Shown here in pieces: positions 6,470 through 14,697 of a stretch of DNA of 62,019 nt (the stretch's first letter is position 1; the number at the start of each line of letters is the position of its first letter). The notes below the pieces were generated by a model, which was given only the letters and a program-made list of their open reading frames with translations, did not search any database and was not told the DNA's origin. Source of the DNA: Verrucomicrobiota bacterium (GTDB lineage Bacteria > Verrucomicrobiota > Verrucomicrobiia > Limisphaerales > J093). The DNA lies in assembly GCA_022710935.1 (NCBI GenBank), contig JAKLFY010000037.1, forward strand, positions 1-62,019, in the 5' to 3' direction. The translations under genes and the position numbers were made by a program.

Positions 6470-8648
6470 TCCTGCAAAACCGGTCGATGAGGACGCCGTG
6501 GCGCAGCCCGCGGTCGCTGACCCTCAGCCGCCCCTGGCGCAGCTTGTCCATGATAACCCGCACAACGCAGGCTCCGGCGAGAATGATGTCCGCACGCCGC
6601 GGGTCGAGGCCGGGGATCTGCCGCCGCGCCTGGGCATCCCGCGAGCGGTAGAGCTCGATCTGACGACCGATTTCGTCCCGGTCGAGCACGGTTCCCTGCA
6701 CGACATCCGGGTTGTAACGAGCCAGGCCGTGTTTGACGGCGGCGAGATTGGTCACGGCCCCCCCGATTCCGACCAGGAGGTCAGGCGCAGCCAGGCCGTC
6801 CAGGGGACTGAACTCGGCGGCGATGGCCTCGAACACGCGATCGAGATCGTCCGCGCCCACCCGTCCCCCCAGGCCCCACTGCTCGGTCAACCGGACCGCG
6901 CCGATGTTGAGACTGAATCGGGTCTCGACGGCGGTGGCGCGCCCGATTGTGAACTGGGTGCTGCCGCCGCCAGTATCGAAAATGGCCAGGCGATCGTCGT
7001 CCGAGCCGAAGCAGGCTCTGACGGCCAGGTAGCCAAGCCGGCTCTCTTCGGCGCCGTCGAGGACCTCGATCTCGACGCCGCAGCGCTGGCGCACGGCGTC
7101 GATCAACCTGTCCCGGTTGGGGGCAACGCGCAGAGCCATTGTGCCGACCGCGACGACCGACGAAACGCCAAGCCGCCGCGCCTCGGACGTCATGCCGGCG
7201 ATCGCATCCAGAGTGCGGTCGCAGGCATCAGGCGCAAGACTGCCCCCCTCGCGCAGACCTTCTCCAAGCCGCGTCACTTCAGACCGATCGACCAACGGCC
7301 GCCATCCTCCGTCCTGTTGCTTCGCCGCGACGTGAAGTTTGACCGAGTTCGTCCCGACATCGATCGCGGCATACAAGGGCATGGCGCTCTGCCGCGTCGT
7401 GGCGCCCTGGCGCAACAGGAGCGAGCCCAGGGCGCCCAGAAACGCCACGCCCGAGGCAAGCAGCATCGCCGGCGCCAGCGAACCGGCGGCATCGGCGAGG
7501 GCCCCGGCGGCACTGGGCGCCGCCGCCTGGCCAAGGCCGAAGAACAGGGTCACGAATCCCAAGCCCGCCGGTGCGAATCGTGGGCCGAGCAAATCTCCGC
7601 AGGTCGCCGCCATGATGGCCGGGATGCTCCAGGCTGACAGGCCGAACAGAGCGGCTGAGAGAGCGAGTCCGATGGGCGAGGGCCAGAGCGCGAACAGGCC
7701 GAAGGCGACGGTATGAATCAGATAGACAATGACCAGGGCGCCCTTGCGCCCGATCACGTCCGAGACCCATCCCCAAATCAATCCACAGAACAGGCCCAGC
7801 CAGCCCATGGCCATGAACAACCCGCCCGCGGCAGCCTGCGTGTAGTGGGCCTCGGCCACGAGGTATTTGGTGAAGAAGGTCATGTAGATGATGTAGGAGA
7901 AGCCGAACGCGACATAGATCAATCCGACATGCCACATAACCCCGGACCGATAGACGCTGCTCCAGTCAAGTCCGCGTGCCCCCGCGAGCGCGGGCACCTC
8001 GTCCCCTGCCGCTCCCAAGGGGCTCAGGCCGATCTCCGCTGGCCGGTTCCGCAGGGCGGCCAGGGCGAGAATGGCCAGCCCGAATGTCACGCCCGAGAAA
8101 ACGAACCAGCAGATGCGCCATCCATTCTCTTCGTTTCCGGCCAACAGGCGCGGGACCAGCGGCCCCAGCAGGATGAGCCCCAGTGAAGACCCTGTCACAC
8201 CGATCCCAGAGGCCAACCCGCGCCGACGCTGGGCGAACCAGGCGGACAGCAGTGCCATGACCGGAACGTTGCTTGCGCCGCTGCCGATGCCGGAAAGAGC
8301 CCGCCAGCCAAGTGCAGCCCCGAAACTGTCGGCGAGTCCGGTCAACAGCATGCCCAGGGCCGCCGCCGTCAACCCGGCCGCGATGACCGCGCGGGGACCG
8401 AACCGCGACGCGAGGGCGCCGCCGACCAGGGCCAGAACGAGGTAGCCGGCCAGATTGGCTGTTGCCAGGGCGCCAGCCTGGGTGTTGTTCAGGAGCAGGC
8501 CCGCCTGCATGGGCGGCAGCAGCATGGTGTAACCGAATCGGGCCAGACCCAGAGCGCCGAAGACGACCAGCGTGCCCACGGCCAGGACGATCCACGCGTA
8601 GTGAAGCCTCGAGCCGGCACGTCTCACTGCGTCGTTTGGCGAGTTCAT
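6444..8648 (-). CDS. Fused MFS transporter and Ppx/GppA phosphatase
   Basis: One uninterrupted frame of 734 codons from ATG 8648. Residues 1-422 are an MFS permease with about 12 hydrophobic segments; LARFGYTMLLPPM near the start resembles the YbfB/YjiJ branch, and GWRALSGIGSGASNVPV is the usual TM4 region. With no stop or linker the frame enters MPLYAAIDVGTNSVKL (residue 423, base 7382), the phosphate-1 motif of exopolyphosphatase/guanosine pentaphosphatases, then AIFDTGGGSTQF (phosphate 2, with Gln where the family normally has Glu) and GIGGAVTNLAAV, ending GLRHGVLIDRF. The Ppx part alone would be 312 residues, about the length of short Ppx proteins. No Shine-Dalgarno is visible before Met423, so a real fusion is more likely than reinitiation. 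The last residues come from the 28-bp repeat. Frames upstream of 8648 are antisense to the pseudopilin gene. Confidence 0.82.
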   Translation of the reverse strand: MNSPNDAVRRAGSRLHYAWIVLAVGTLVVFGALGLARFGYTMLLPPMQAGLLLNNTQAGALATANLAGYLVLALVGGALASRFGPRAVIAAGLTAAALGMLLTGLADSFGAALGWRALSGIGSGASNVPVMALLSAWFAQRRRGLASGIGVTGSSLGLILLGPLVPRLLAGNEENGWRICWFVFSGVTFGLAILALAALRNRPAEIGLSPLGAAGDEVPALAGARGLDWSSVYRSGVMWHVGLIYVAFGFSYIIYMTFFTKYLVAEAHYTQAAAGGLFMAMGWLGLFCGLIWGWVSDVIGRKGALVIVYLIHTVAFGLFALWPSPIGLALSAALFGLSAWSIPAIMAATCGDLLGPRFAPAGLGFVTLFFGLGQAAAPSAAGALADAAGSLAPAMLLASGVAFLGALGSLLLRQGATTRQSAMPLYAAIDVGTNSVKLHVAAKQQDGGWRPLVDRSEVTRLGEGLREGGSLAPDACDRTLDAIAGMTSEARRLGVSSVVAVGTMALRVAPNRDRLIDAVRQRCGVEIEVLDGAEESRLGYLAVRACFGSDDDRLAIFDTGGGSTQFTIGRATAVETRFSLNIGAVRLTEQWGLGGRVGADDLDRVFEAIAAEFSPLDGLAAPDLLVGIGGAVTNLAAVKHGLARYNPDVVQGTVLDRDEIGRQIELYRSRDAQARRQIPGLDPRRADIILAGACVVRVIMDKLRQGRLRVSDRGLRHGVLIDRFCRTMGSNLNS

Positions 8649-8864
8649 CGGTCGAATCGCATCGGGACCAGCCCCAGTCTGGCCAGTCTCTCTCGGCGGT
8701 TGCAAGGACTCTGTCGCGATCGACCCGTAAGCCCGGGCATTCCAGAAGGCTGCGCGTGATCTGATGGCCGGGCTACGGGTTTGGCGGCGAGAGAATTCCG
8801 TGCTCGCCTTTGGCGGAGACGGTGCTAAAGTCAAGCCGTCACCAACAAACCGAAGGTTTTGAGT

Positions 8865-9707
8865 ATGCCGCAGCGCGTGATTTCCTCCCGATGCCGGGCG
8901 TTTACGCTGATCGAATTGCTCGTGGTCATTGCCATCATTGCCATTCTCGCGGGCATGTTGCTGCCGGCGCTGGCCAGGGCCAAGACCAAGGCACATGGCA
9001 TCCAGTGCATCAATAATCTCAGGCAACTGAAGCTTGCGTGGCTGGCGTACGCGCACGACAACGGCGACAGCGTCACGGCGCCCGGCAACAACCGCGACGA
9101 GCCGAACTCGTGGGTGGGCGGCTGGCTCGATTATCAGGGGAGCAACAGCGACAACACCAACACGCTTCTCCTGCTGACCGAGCGTTATAGCAAGATCGCG
9201 CCTTATCTCCAGAGTGCGGATGTCTTCAAGTGCCCTGCCGACAAAAGCTATGTCACCATTGGCGGGAGGCGGCATGACCGGGTGCGCAGCATGGGGATGA
9301 GCCAGGCGCTGGGCGGGCCGGGGGAATGGCTGCCCACGGCGCCGGGCATGCACGCCGGACAGAAGGAGTACCGCACGTATTACAAGCTGAGCGAAATCAC
9401 CGAACCCGGCCCTTCGATGCTCTACGTCCTGCTCGACGAGCATCCCGACAGCATCAACGCGGGCGGGTTCGCCAACAAGATGGTGGTCAATCCCTCGAGC
9501 GCCTACATCATCGACTACCCCGCCAGCTACCACAATGGGGCAGCCGGCATTTCGTTCGCTGATGGGCATGCTGAGATCCGGAAGTGGAAAGATTCGCGGA
9601 CGATCAAGCCGATCGCCTATCGCGACGGCGCGTTGCCCCTCAACGTGGCCTCGCCCAACAACCAGGACATGGTGTGGCTGGCCGAGCGCACCTCGGTGAA
9701 GCGTTGA
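8865..9707 (+). CDS. Pseudopilin-like secreted protein (H-X9-DG type)
   Basis: A 280-residue protein with a type IV pilin/pseudopilin leader: short basic segment, then [19 protein letters not shown] with Glu at position 5 of the mature part. The residue before the cleavage site is Ala rather than Gly. The C-terminal part carries the H-X9-DG signature ([19 protein letters not shown]), typical of the large paralogous pseudopilin families in PVC bacteria (DUF1559-like). CPADK in the centre fits the same family. Function is unknown; proposed roles are in secretion or envelope structures. The ATG at 8865 is preferred over an upstream TTG because GAAGG lies 8 bases before it. It is divergent from the MFS-Ppx gene and has no pilus genes around it. 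Confidence 0.85.
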   Translation: MPQRVISSRCRAFTLIELLVVIAIIAILAGMLLPALARAKTKAHGIQCINNLRQLKLAWLAYAHDNGDSVTAPGNNRDEPNSWVGGWLDYQGSNSDNTNTLLLLTERYSKIAPYLQSADVFKCPADKSYVTIGGRRHDRVRSMGMSQALGGPGEWLPTAPGMHAGQKEYRTYYKLSEITEPGPSMLYVLLDEHPDSINAGGFANKMVVNPSSAYIIDYPASYHNGAAGISFADGHAEIRKWKDSRTIKPIAYRDGALPLNVASPNNQDMVWLAERTSVKR

Positions 9708-10106
9708 AGCCTGAGCCCGGTTATTTCACACGCTTAGCGAGGAACCGTAACCGGGCTAGCGCGCATGAGTGCACTTTTCGATGACATCGGCTCCGCGTTC
9801 TTCAGGAATTGGTGACAAATGCGCGCCAGTGCCCTTGAATGCCTCGCCAAAAGGCGCTGCGTCTTTCCGCGACGCAGGAGCGGAAAGAATTCACTTTGAA
9901 ATTCCAGGTCCGGGCCGCACCATTCGCCCCCGTTTGCCGTTCGCTCGATCCGACACATCAAGACAAATGCGACACACTGTTCTCATGGCAGAACGCCTTA
10001 GAAACGGACTCGAGTCTCTTGGTTCCCTTCCGGGCGTGGTTTTGCCACAGCCCGGAAACCCGGGTCTTCGCCCAGGCATGGGATTTCCGGGCGAGGGGTC
10101 GCGCTG
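9708..10106. other. Intergenic region before aspS
   Basis: About 400 bases with no supported gene. Short frames on both strands have no family features. No tRNA-like cloverleaf or clear terminator was seen. The aspS promoter should be here. Confidence 0.4.
10093..10098 (+). promoter_or_regulatory. Ribosome-binding site deciding the aspS start
   Basis: GAGGGG lies 8 bases before TTG 10107 but 14 bases before ATG 10113. The spacing favours the TTG as the true start of aspS. Confidence 0.5.
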
Positions 10107-11912
10107 TTGTTCATGAAACGCACACATCACTGCAACGAATTGCGCCCGATACACATCGGGCAAACCGTATCTCTTTCGGGCTGGGTCCATTCCCGTCGCG
10201 ACCTCGGCGGCGTCATCTTCATCGACGTGCGCGACCGCGAGGGCCGCACGCAGGCGGTGTTTGATCCTTCGGATCTGCCGGCGGACGTCTTCGATCGAGC
10301 GGCCGCGCTGCGCAGCGAGAGCGTGATTCGCGTCGGCGGCGCGGTGCGCCAGCGCCCGGAGGGCACGGTCAACCCGAAGATTCCCACGGGCGAAGTCGAG
10401 GTTCTGGTCAAGGATCTCGAGGTCCTGAACCTGGCCGATCCCCTGCCCTTCCAGATCGACGATCCCGAGTCGGCCGCGAAGGTCAACGAGGAGCTGCGGC
10501 TGAAGTACCGCTATCTGGATCTGCGCCGCGGCGACATGGCGCGCAACCTGCGCCTGCGCCACGCGGTGGCGACCGCGACGCGGGCCTATTTCGACGAGCA
10601 CGGCTTTCTCGAGATCGAGACGCCGATGCTGTTCAAGTCGACGCCCGAGGGGGCGCGCGAGTTTCTGGTGCCGTGCCGGACCAATCCCGGGCTCTTCTAT
10701 GCCCTTCCGCAATCGCCCCAACAGTTCAAACAGATCCTGATGGTCGCGGGCATCGAGCGGTATTTCCAACTTGCCAAGTGTTTTCGGGACGAGGATTTGC
10801 GGGCGGATCGGCAGCCGGAGTTCACGCAAATCGACATCGAGATGTCGTTCATCGATCGGGAGGACATTTACGCCACAATCGAGGGTCTATTGAGTCGCAT
10901 CTGGAGGAGGGCTCTGAACCGCGATCTGGCCACGCCGTTTCGGCGCCTGCCCTTCCGCGAGGCGCTCGACCGCTTCGGCAGCGACAAACCGGATCTGCGA
11001 TTCGGGCTCGAGCTCGAGGATTTCACCGAGGCGTTTCGCGCCAGCGAGTTCAAGGTGTTTTCGGGAGCCGTGAAGGCTGGCGGCGTGGTCAAGGCCATCA
11101 ACGCCAAGGGCCTTGCCGGGGTGACCCAGGGCCAGATGGAGGCCATGACGCAGATCGCCAAGGACGGCGGCGCCAAGGGCCTCGCCTTCATCAAGGTCGA
11201 GAACGGCGAATGGAAGGCGCCGATGGTCAAGTTCTTCACTGACGCCGAGAAGACTTTGCTGCGGCAGAAACTCGCAATCGAGGAAGGCGACCTGATCCTG
11301 TTTGCGGCGGGCGAATGGCTGATGGCGTGTGAAATCCTCGGTCGCATCCGCCTCTACGCCGCGACTGTGCTCGAAGCGCAAGGCAAACTATCGATCCCGT
11401 CCGATCGCTTCGAGTTCCTCTGGGTTGTCGACTTCCCGCTGCTCAGTTTCGACAAGGACCAGAACCGATGGTATTCGAGCCATCATCCCTTCACGGCGCC
11501 CGTGGCGGAGGACATCCCGTTCCTGACCACCGACCCCAGGAAGGTCCGCGGCCAGCACTACGACGTGGTGGTCAACGGGGTCGAGTTGGGCGGCGGGTCT
11601 ATTCGTATTCACCAACCCGCGGTCCAGAAAGTGGTGTTCGAAGACGTGCTCCAAATCCCGCCCGAGATCGCCCAGGCGCGCTTCGGATACATGCTCGAAG
11701 CGTTCCGATACGGCGCGCCGCCGCACGGAGGCATCGCGCTCGGATTCGACCGTCTCATCGCCATGCTGTGCGGCACCCCGAGCATCCGCGATGTCATTGC
11801 CTTCCCGAAGACAGCGAAAGGGACCTGTCTCATGACCGACTCGCCCGGAACGGCCGACCTCAAGCAACTGCGGGACCTTTACCTCGAACTCAAGATCCCA
11901 TCGAAGCAGTAG
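10107..11912 (+). CDS. aspS: Aspartyl-tRNA synthetase
   Basis: A 601-residue class II aminoacyl-tRNA synthetase that charges tRNA with aspartate in the cytoplasm. The order is that of the bacterial enzyme: OB-fold anticodon-binding domain (about 1-105, SGWVHSRRDLGGVIFIDVRD), catalytic core with motif 2 (FRDEDLRADRQPEF, about 227-240), the bacterial GAD insertion (about 285-420), then the core resumes with motif 3 (GIALGFDRLIAML, about 543-555). Length is normal. The likely start is TTG 10107, set by a GAGGGG 8 bases upstream; ATG 10113 would be two codons shorter. Whether it charges only tRNA-Asp or also tRNA-Asn cannot be decided here, since no gatCAB or asnS is in the window. It is monocistronic and convergent with the HerA-like gene 23 bases away. 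Confidence 0.97.
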   Translation: MFMKRTHHCNELRPIHIGQTVSLSGWVHSRRDLGGVIFIDVRDREGRTQAVFDPSDLPADVFDRAAALRSESVIRVGGAVRQRPEGTVNPKIPTGEVEVLVKDLEVLNLADPLPFQIDDPESAAKVNEELRLKYRYLDLRRGDMARNLRLRHAVATATRAYFDEHGFLEIETPMLFKSTPEGAREFLVPCRTNPGLFYALPQSPQQFKQILMVAGIERYFQLAKCFRDEDLRADRQPEFTQIDIEMSFIDREDIYATIEGLLSRIWRRALNRDLATPFRRLPFREALDRFGSDKPDLRFGLELEDFTEAFRASEFKVFSGAVKAGGVVKAINAKGLAGVTQGQMEAMTQIAKDGGAKGLAFIKVENGEWKAPMVKFFTDAEKTLLRQKLAIEEGDLILFAAGEWLMACEILGRIRLYAATVLEAQGKLSIPSDRFEFLWVVDFPLLSFDKDQNRWYSSHHPFTAPVAEDIPFLTTDPRKVRGQHYDVVVNGVELGGGSIRIHQPAVQKVVFEDVLQIPPEIAQARFGYMLEAFRYGAPPHGGIALGFDRLIAMLCGTPSIRDVIAFPKTAKGTCLMTDSPGTADLKQLRDLYLELKIPSKQ

Positions 11913-11935
11913 CGCGCCTTTGATCGAGCGGACAC

Positions 11936-14395
11936 TCAGAAGGCCGGGTTGATGACGCCGGCGGCGTCGCGACTGAACGGCAGCCAGACCAGCGCCACGA
12001 GCCGCACGTTGATGTTCGCGCGCGTGGGGCTCAGTTCGATCGCCTCGAGCGTCTCGGTCGGGAGATTCCCGGTTTTGGCCATCTTCTCAGCCTCGAACTG
12101 CGACTCGAGATCCTCCAACTGCTGCTGCACAGCCGCCACGGTTTCCTCGGCGCGCCCGACGTCGCCCGCCTGGCCCATCGCGCGGCCGGCGCTGCGCATC
12201 GCGGTGCCGGCCTTGCTCACCGTGCCGAGAGAGACGGCCCGCCGGCCCAGGAAGGCCCCGAGCAATGTCGAGCCGAAGGAAATGACCGTATCCATCTTGG
12301 CCCGTTTGGCCTGATCGATCTCGCGTTGCCTGGCCGCCTGGGCCCTGCGCAGGCGTTCCTGGAGTGTGGCCATCTTCGGGGCGTACTTCGCGCGCAGCTT
12401 CTCCGCGGCCTCATCGCGCGCCTCCCGCGCGGCCTGCTGCAGGCGGATTCGAAAATCGCGCTCTTCCTCTCCGGGCTTCGAGACCTGACCCAGCGATGGC
12501 GATCGGAGCAGGGTCAGCCTGCGTTGGTTCTGGATCCAGGTCGCAAGGTCTTTCGCCCAAGCCGCGTAGTTCTTCGCATCGCCGGCGGCGGGCGGGCATG
12601 AGGCGAACTCAGCCGCCACCGGGCTCTTCTCCAACTGATTCGCCGTGATGGCGAGTTCCTCCGCCGCGGTCCAATCCACGGGCACGGCGCTGTCGGTGAT
12701 CTCGGTCACCGCGATGAAATCCTGCAGCAGGTCCACCTTGAACTTCGCGTGGGCGTAGCGAACCTGCGCGCTGCCGAGCACGCGCGGCTGGTAGACGATC
12801 GTGCTGTCCGGCGGCGGCACACCCCGCACCGGCGCAAAGAACTGCGGCACTTGGGGCGGCAAGACCGGACGGCTCGAACGCTCCGCGACCGGGACAGGCG
12901 CGGCTGGCGTGGATGGCGTGGATGGGCCGGACGGGCCGGCAGCGGCGGGAGGAGCGCTCGATGGCGTGTCCTGATGCGCGTCGTTGAGCGATTTGATTTG
13001 CGACCGGGAAAGCGGGCCGCGCAGGTAGGACATGGCCCAACGCGATTCGAAGATATCCGGCTCGTCGTCGTGGACGTTGTGGAGCAGGAAGATGCGACTG
13101 GCCAATCCGGCCAGCAGTTGCTCGGCGGCGGCGCGATCGAACTTCGCGCCACGCCCGGCCGCGGCCCCCTCGAGACCTTCGAGCACGCGGGCCTTGTCCC
13201 GGTCGGTCTGGAGTCGTCCGATGAACCACGAACCGATGTTGGCCAGGCCGCGATAGTCGAGATCGACCGGGTTCTGCGTGGCGAGGACCAGGCCCACGCC
13301 ATAGGCGCGCGCCTGTTTGAGCAAAGTCAGCAGCGGCTGCTTCGAGGGCGGATCGGCGACCGGGGGGAAGTAGCCGAAGATCTCGTCCATGTACACGAGC
13401 GCGCGCAGGCTGTTGGTGCCGGACTGACCACGCATCCAGCTCAGGATCTGGTTGAGCAGCAGGGTGACAAAAAACATCCGCTCGGAATCGCCCAGATGCG
13501 CAATCGAGAAAATGGCCACGCGCGGTTTGCCGGCGTCGGTGTAGAGGAATCGCCCGACGTCGAGGGCTTCACCCTGCATCCATGCTGCGAAGCTGGGCGA
13601 GGCGAGGAGGTTGTTGAGCTGCATGGCCAGTTCGAACCGATCCTTGGCCGGGTAGAACGATTCGACATCGAGCACGCCGATCCGGCGCACGGCCGGCTCC
13701 TGGACCTCGTGAATCAGGCCGGCGAGATCGAGGTCGCGACCCTGGCTCCAGGCGCTTTGCAGCAGGTTGGCAAGCAGGATACTCTCCCGGCTCTTGACGG
13801 GATCGGCTTTGACGCCCATGAGCCCGAGCAGTCCTGTCACCATCGAGCCGACACGCTCCCGCAGCAATTCGCCGTCCTCGAGCGTTTCCGGCGGAGGGAC
13901 CGCGAACGACTTCAGGATTGAGACCGGGCGTCCGGCGCTGCTCCCCGGGGTGTAGAGGGCGAAATCGGCCGCCGCGCGCAACCGCCGGATGCGCTCGCCA
14001 TCCTGGTTCCACCGGGCGAGGCCCTGGCGCCAAAGCTCGGCTTGTTGCGCCGCGTAGTCGGCCATCGAGACCCCTTTCTTGCGCGCGTCGTCCTCGTTGG
14101 TCCATGGCGCAAAGTCCTCGGAACGCAAATCGGGGAATGTCAGGAGCAGATTGCCCAGATCGCCTTTGGGATCAATGACGATGGACGGGATGCCGTCCAT
14201 GGCCGCTTCCTCGATGACGTCGAAGCACAAGCCGGTCTTGCCGCTGCCGGTCATGCCCACGACCAGGCCGTGGGTAACGAGGTGCTTGGACTCGTAGAGC
14301 AGAAGCTCCGGCAGACTCTGTTTCTTGCCCAGATCGTAGCGGCGCCCCAGGTAGAAAACGCCGAGTTTTTCGTAGTCTTGCACAGTGAAAGTCAA
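11936..14395 (-). CDS. HerA/VirB4-like ATP-binding protein with C-terminal coiled coil
   Basis: An 819-residue P-loop protein. Walker A is GMTGSGKTG (residues 47-55), preceded by a short beta-rich N-terminus. The Walker B region is RALVYMDEIFGYFPP (about 330-345), followed by the Q-containing LVLATQNPVDLDYRGLANIG, the arrangement of HerA/FtsK-type motor ATPases. A Pro/Ala-rich linker (about 470-520) leads to a second region with a long charged coiled coil (about 650-770, EERDFRIRLQQAAREARDEA, RLRRAQAARQREIDQAKRAK). Bacterial relatives are annotated as helicase HerA-like or DUF853-type ATPases; some work with NurA nuclease, but none is adjacent. The predicted start is TTG 14395 with no strong ribosome-binding site; GTG 14383 is an alternative. 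DNA or protein translocation is inferred from the fold only. Confidence 0.8.
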   Translation of the reverse strand: MTFTVQDYEKLGVFYLGRRYDLGKKQSLPELLLYESKHLVTHGLVVGMTGSGKTGLCFDVIEEAAMDGIPSIVIDPKGDLGNLLLTFPDLRSEDFAPWTNEDDARKKGVSMADYAAQQAELWRQGLARWNQDGERIRRLRAAADFALYTPGSSAGRPVSILKSFAVPPPETLEDGELLRERVGSMVTGLLGLMGVKADPVKSRESILLANLLQSAWSQGRDLDLAGLIHEVQEPAVRRIGVLDVESFYPAKDRFELAMQLNNLLASPSFAAWMQGEALDVGRFLYTDAGKPRVAIFSIAHLGDSERMFFVTLLLNQILSWMRGQSGTNSLRALVYMDEIFGYFPPVADPPSKQPLLTLLKQARAYGVGLVLATQNPVDLDYRGLANIGSWFIGRLQTDRDKARVLEGLEGAAAGRGAKFDRAAAEQLLAGLASRIFLLHNVHDDEPDIFESRWAMSYLRGPLSRSQIKSLNDAHQDTPSSAPPAAAGPSGPSTPSTPAAPVPVAERSSRPVLPPQVPQFFAPVRGVPPPDSTIVYQPRVLGSAQVRYAHAKFKVDLLQDFIAVTEITDSAVPVDWTAAEELAITANQLEKSPVAAEFASCPPAAGDAKNYAAWAKDLATWIQNQRRLTLLRSPSLGQVSKPGEEERDFRIRLQQAAREARDEAAEKLRAKYAPKMATLQERLRRAQAARQREIDQAKRAKMDTVISFGSTLLGAFLGRRAVSLGTVSKAGTAMRSAGRAMGQAGDVGRAEETVAAVQQQLEDLESQFEAEKMAKTGNLPTETLEAIELSPTRANINVRLVALVWLPFSRDAAGVINPAF

Positions 14396-14697
14396 TTCGA
14401 CGCCGACCGTCGCAACTCACGAGAGGTCGGTCTTACACACCGATGGACCCTGCTCGCGCGCAGCCGGTTGTTCAAGCCGAAAGGGGTTCAACTTCCACCT
14501 TGACACCCGCTCGCAATATGAACACTTTCCTAGGTGATATCCCCTAGGGGAGGGACAGGTGCCAAAAGGACCCTGGAGAGCAATGCGAGGGCGGACCACT
14601 TTTCCCTTCAGGAGCGGGTGATGTCGCGGTCGGGATCGCAGGGGATTGGCCGACGACAGAAACAAAACAACGAACGATCAGAAATCAAGGACCTATC
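14396..14697. other. Divergent promoter region
   Basis: About 300 bases between the HerA-like and DUF11 genes. It contains CCTAGG followed by the palindrome CCCCTAGGGG around 14530-14550, a possible operator. No gene is supported. Confidence 0.35.
14687..14690 (+). promoter_or_regulatory. Ribosome-binding site favouring a TTG start
   Basis: AAGG lies 7 bases before TTG 14698 but 16 bases before ATG 14707, so the TTG is the better start of the DUF11 gene. Confidence 0.4.

Noticed and set aside
8649-9569. N-terminal extension of the MFS-Ppx frame
   Set aside because: This part is antisense to the pseudopilin gene and has no membrane segments; the MFS starts at ATG 8648.
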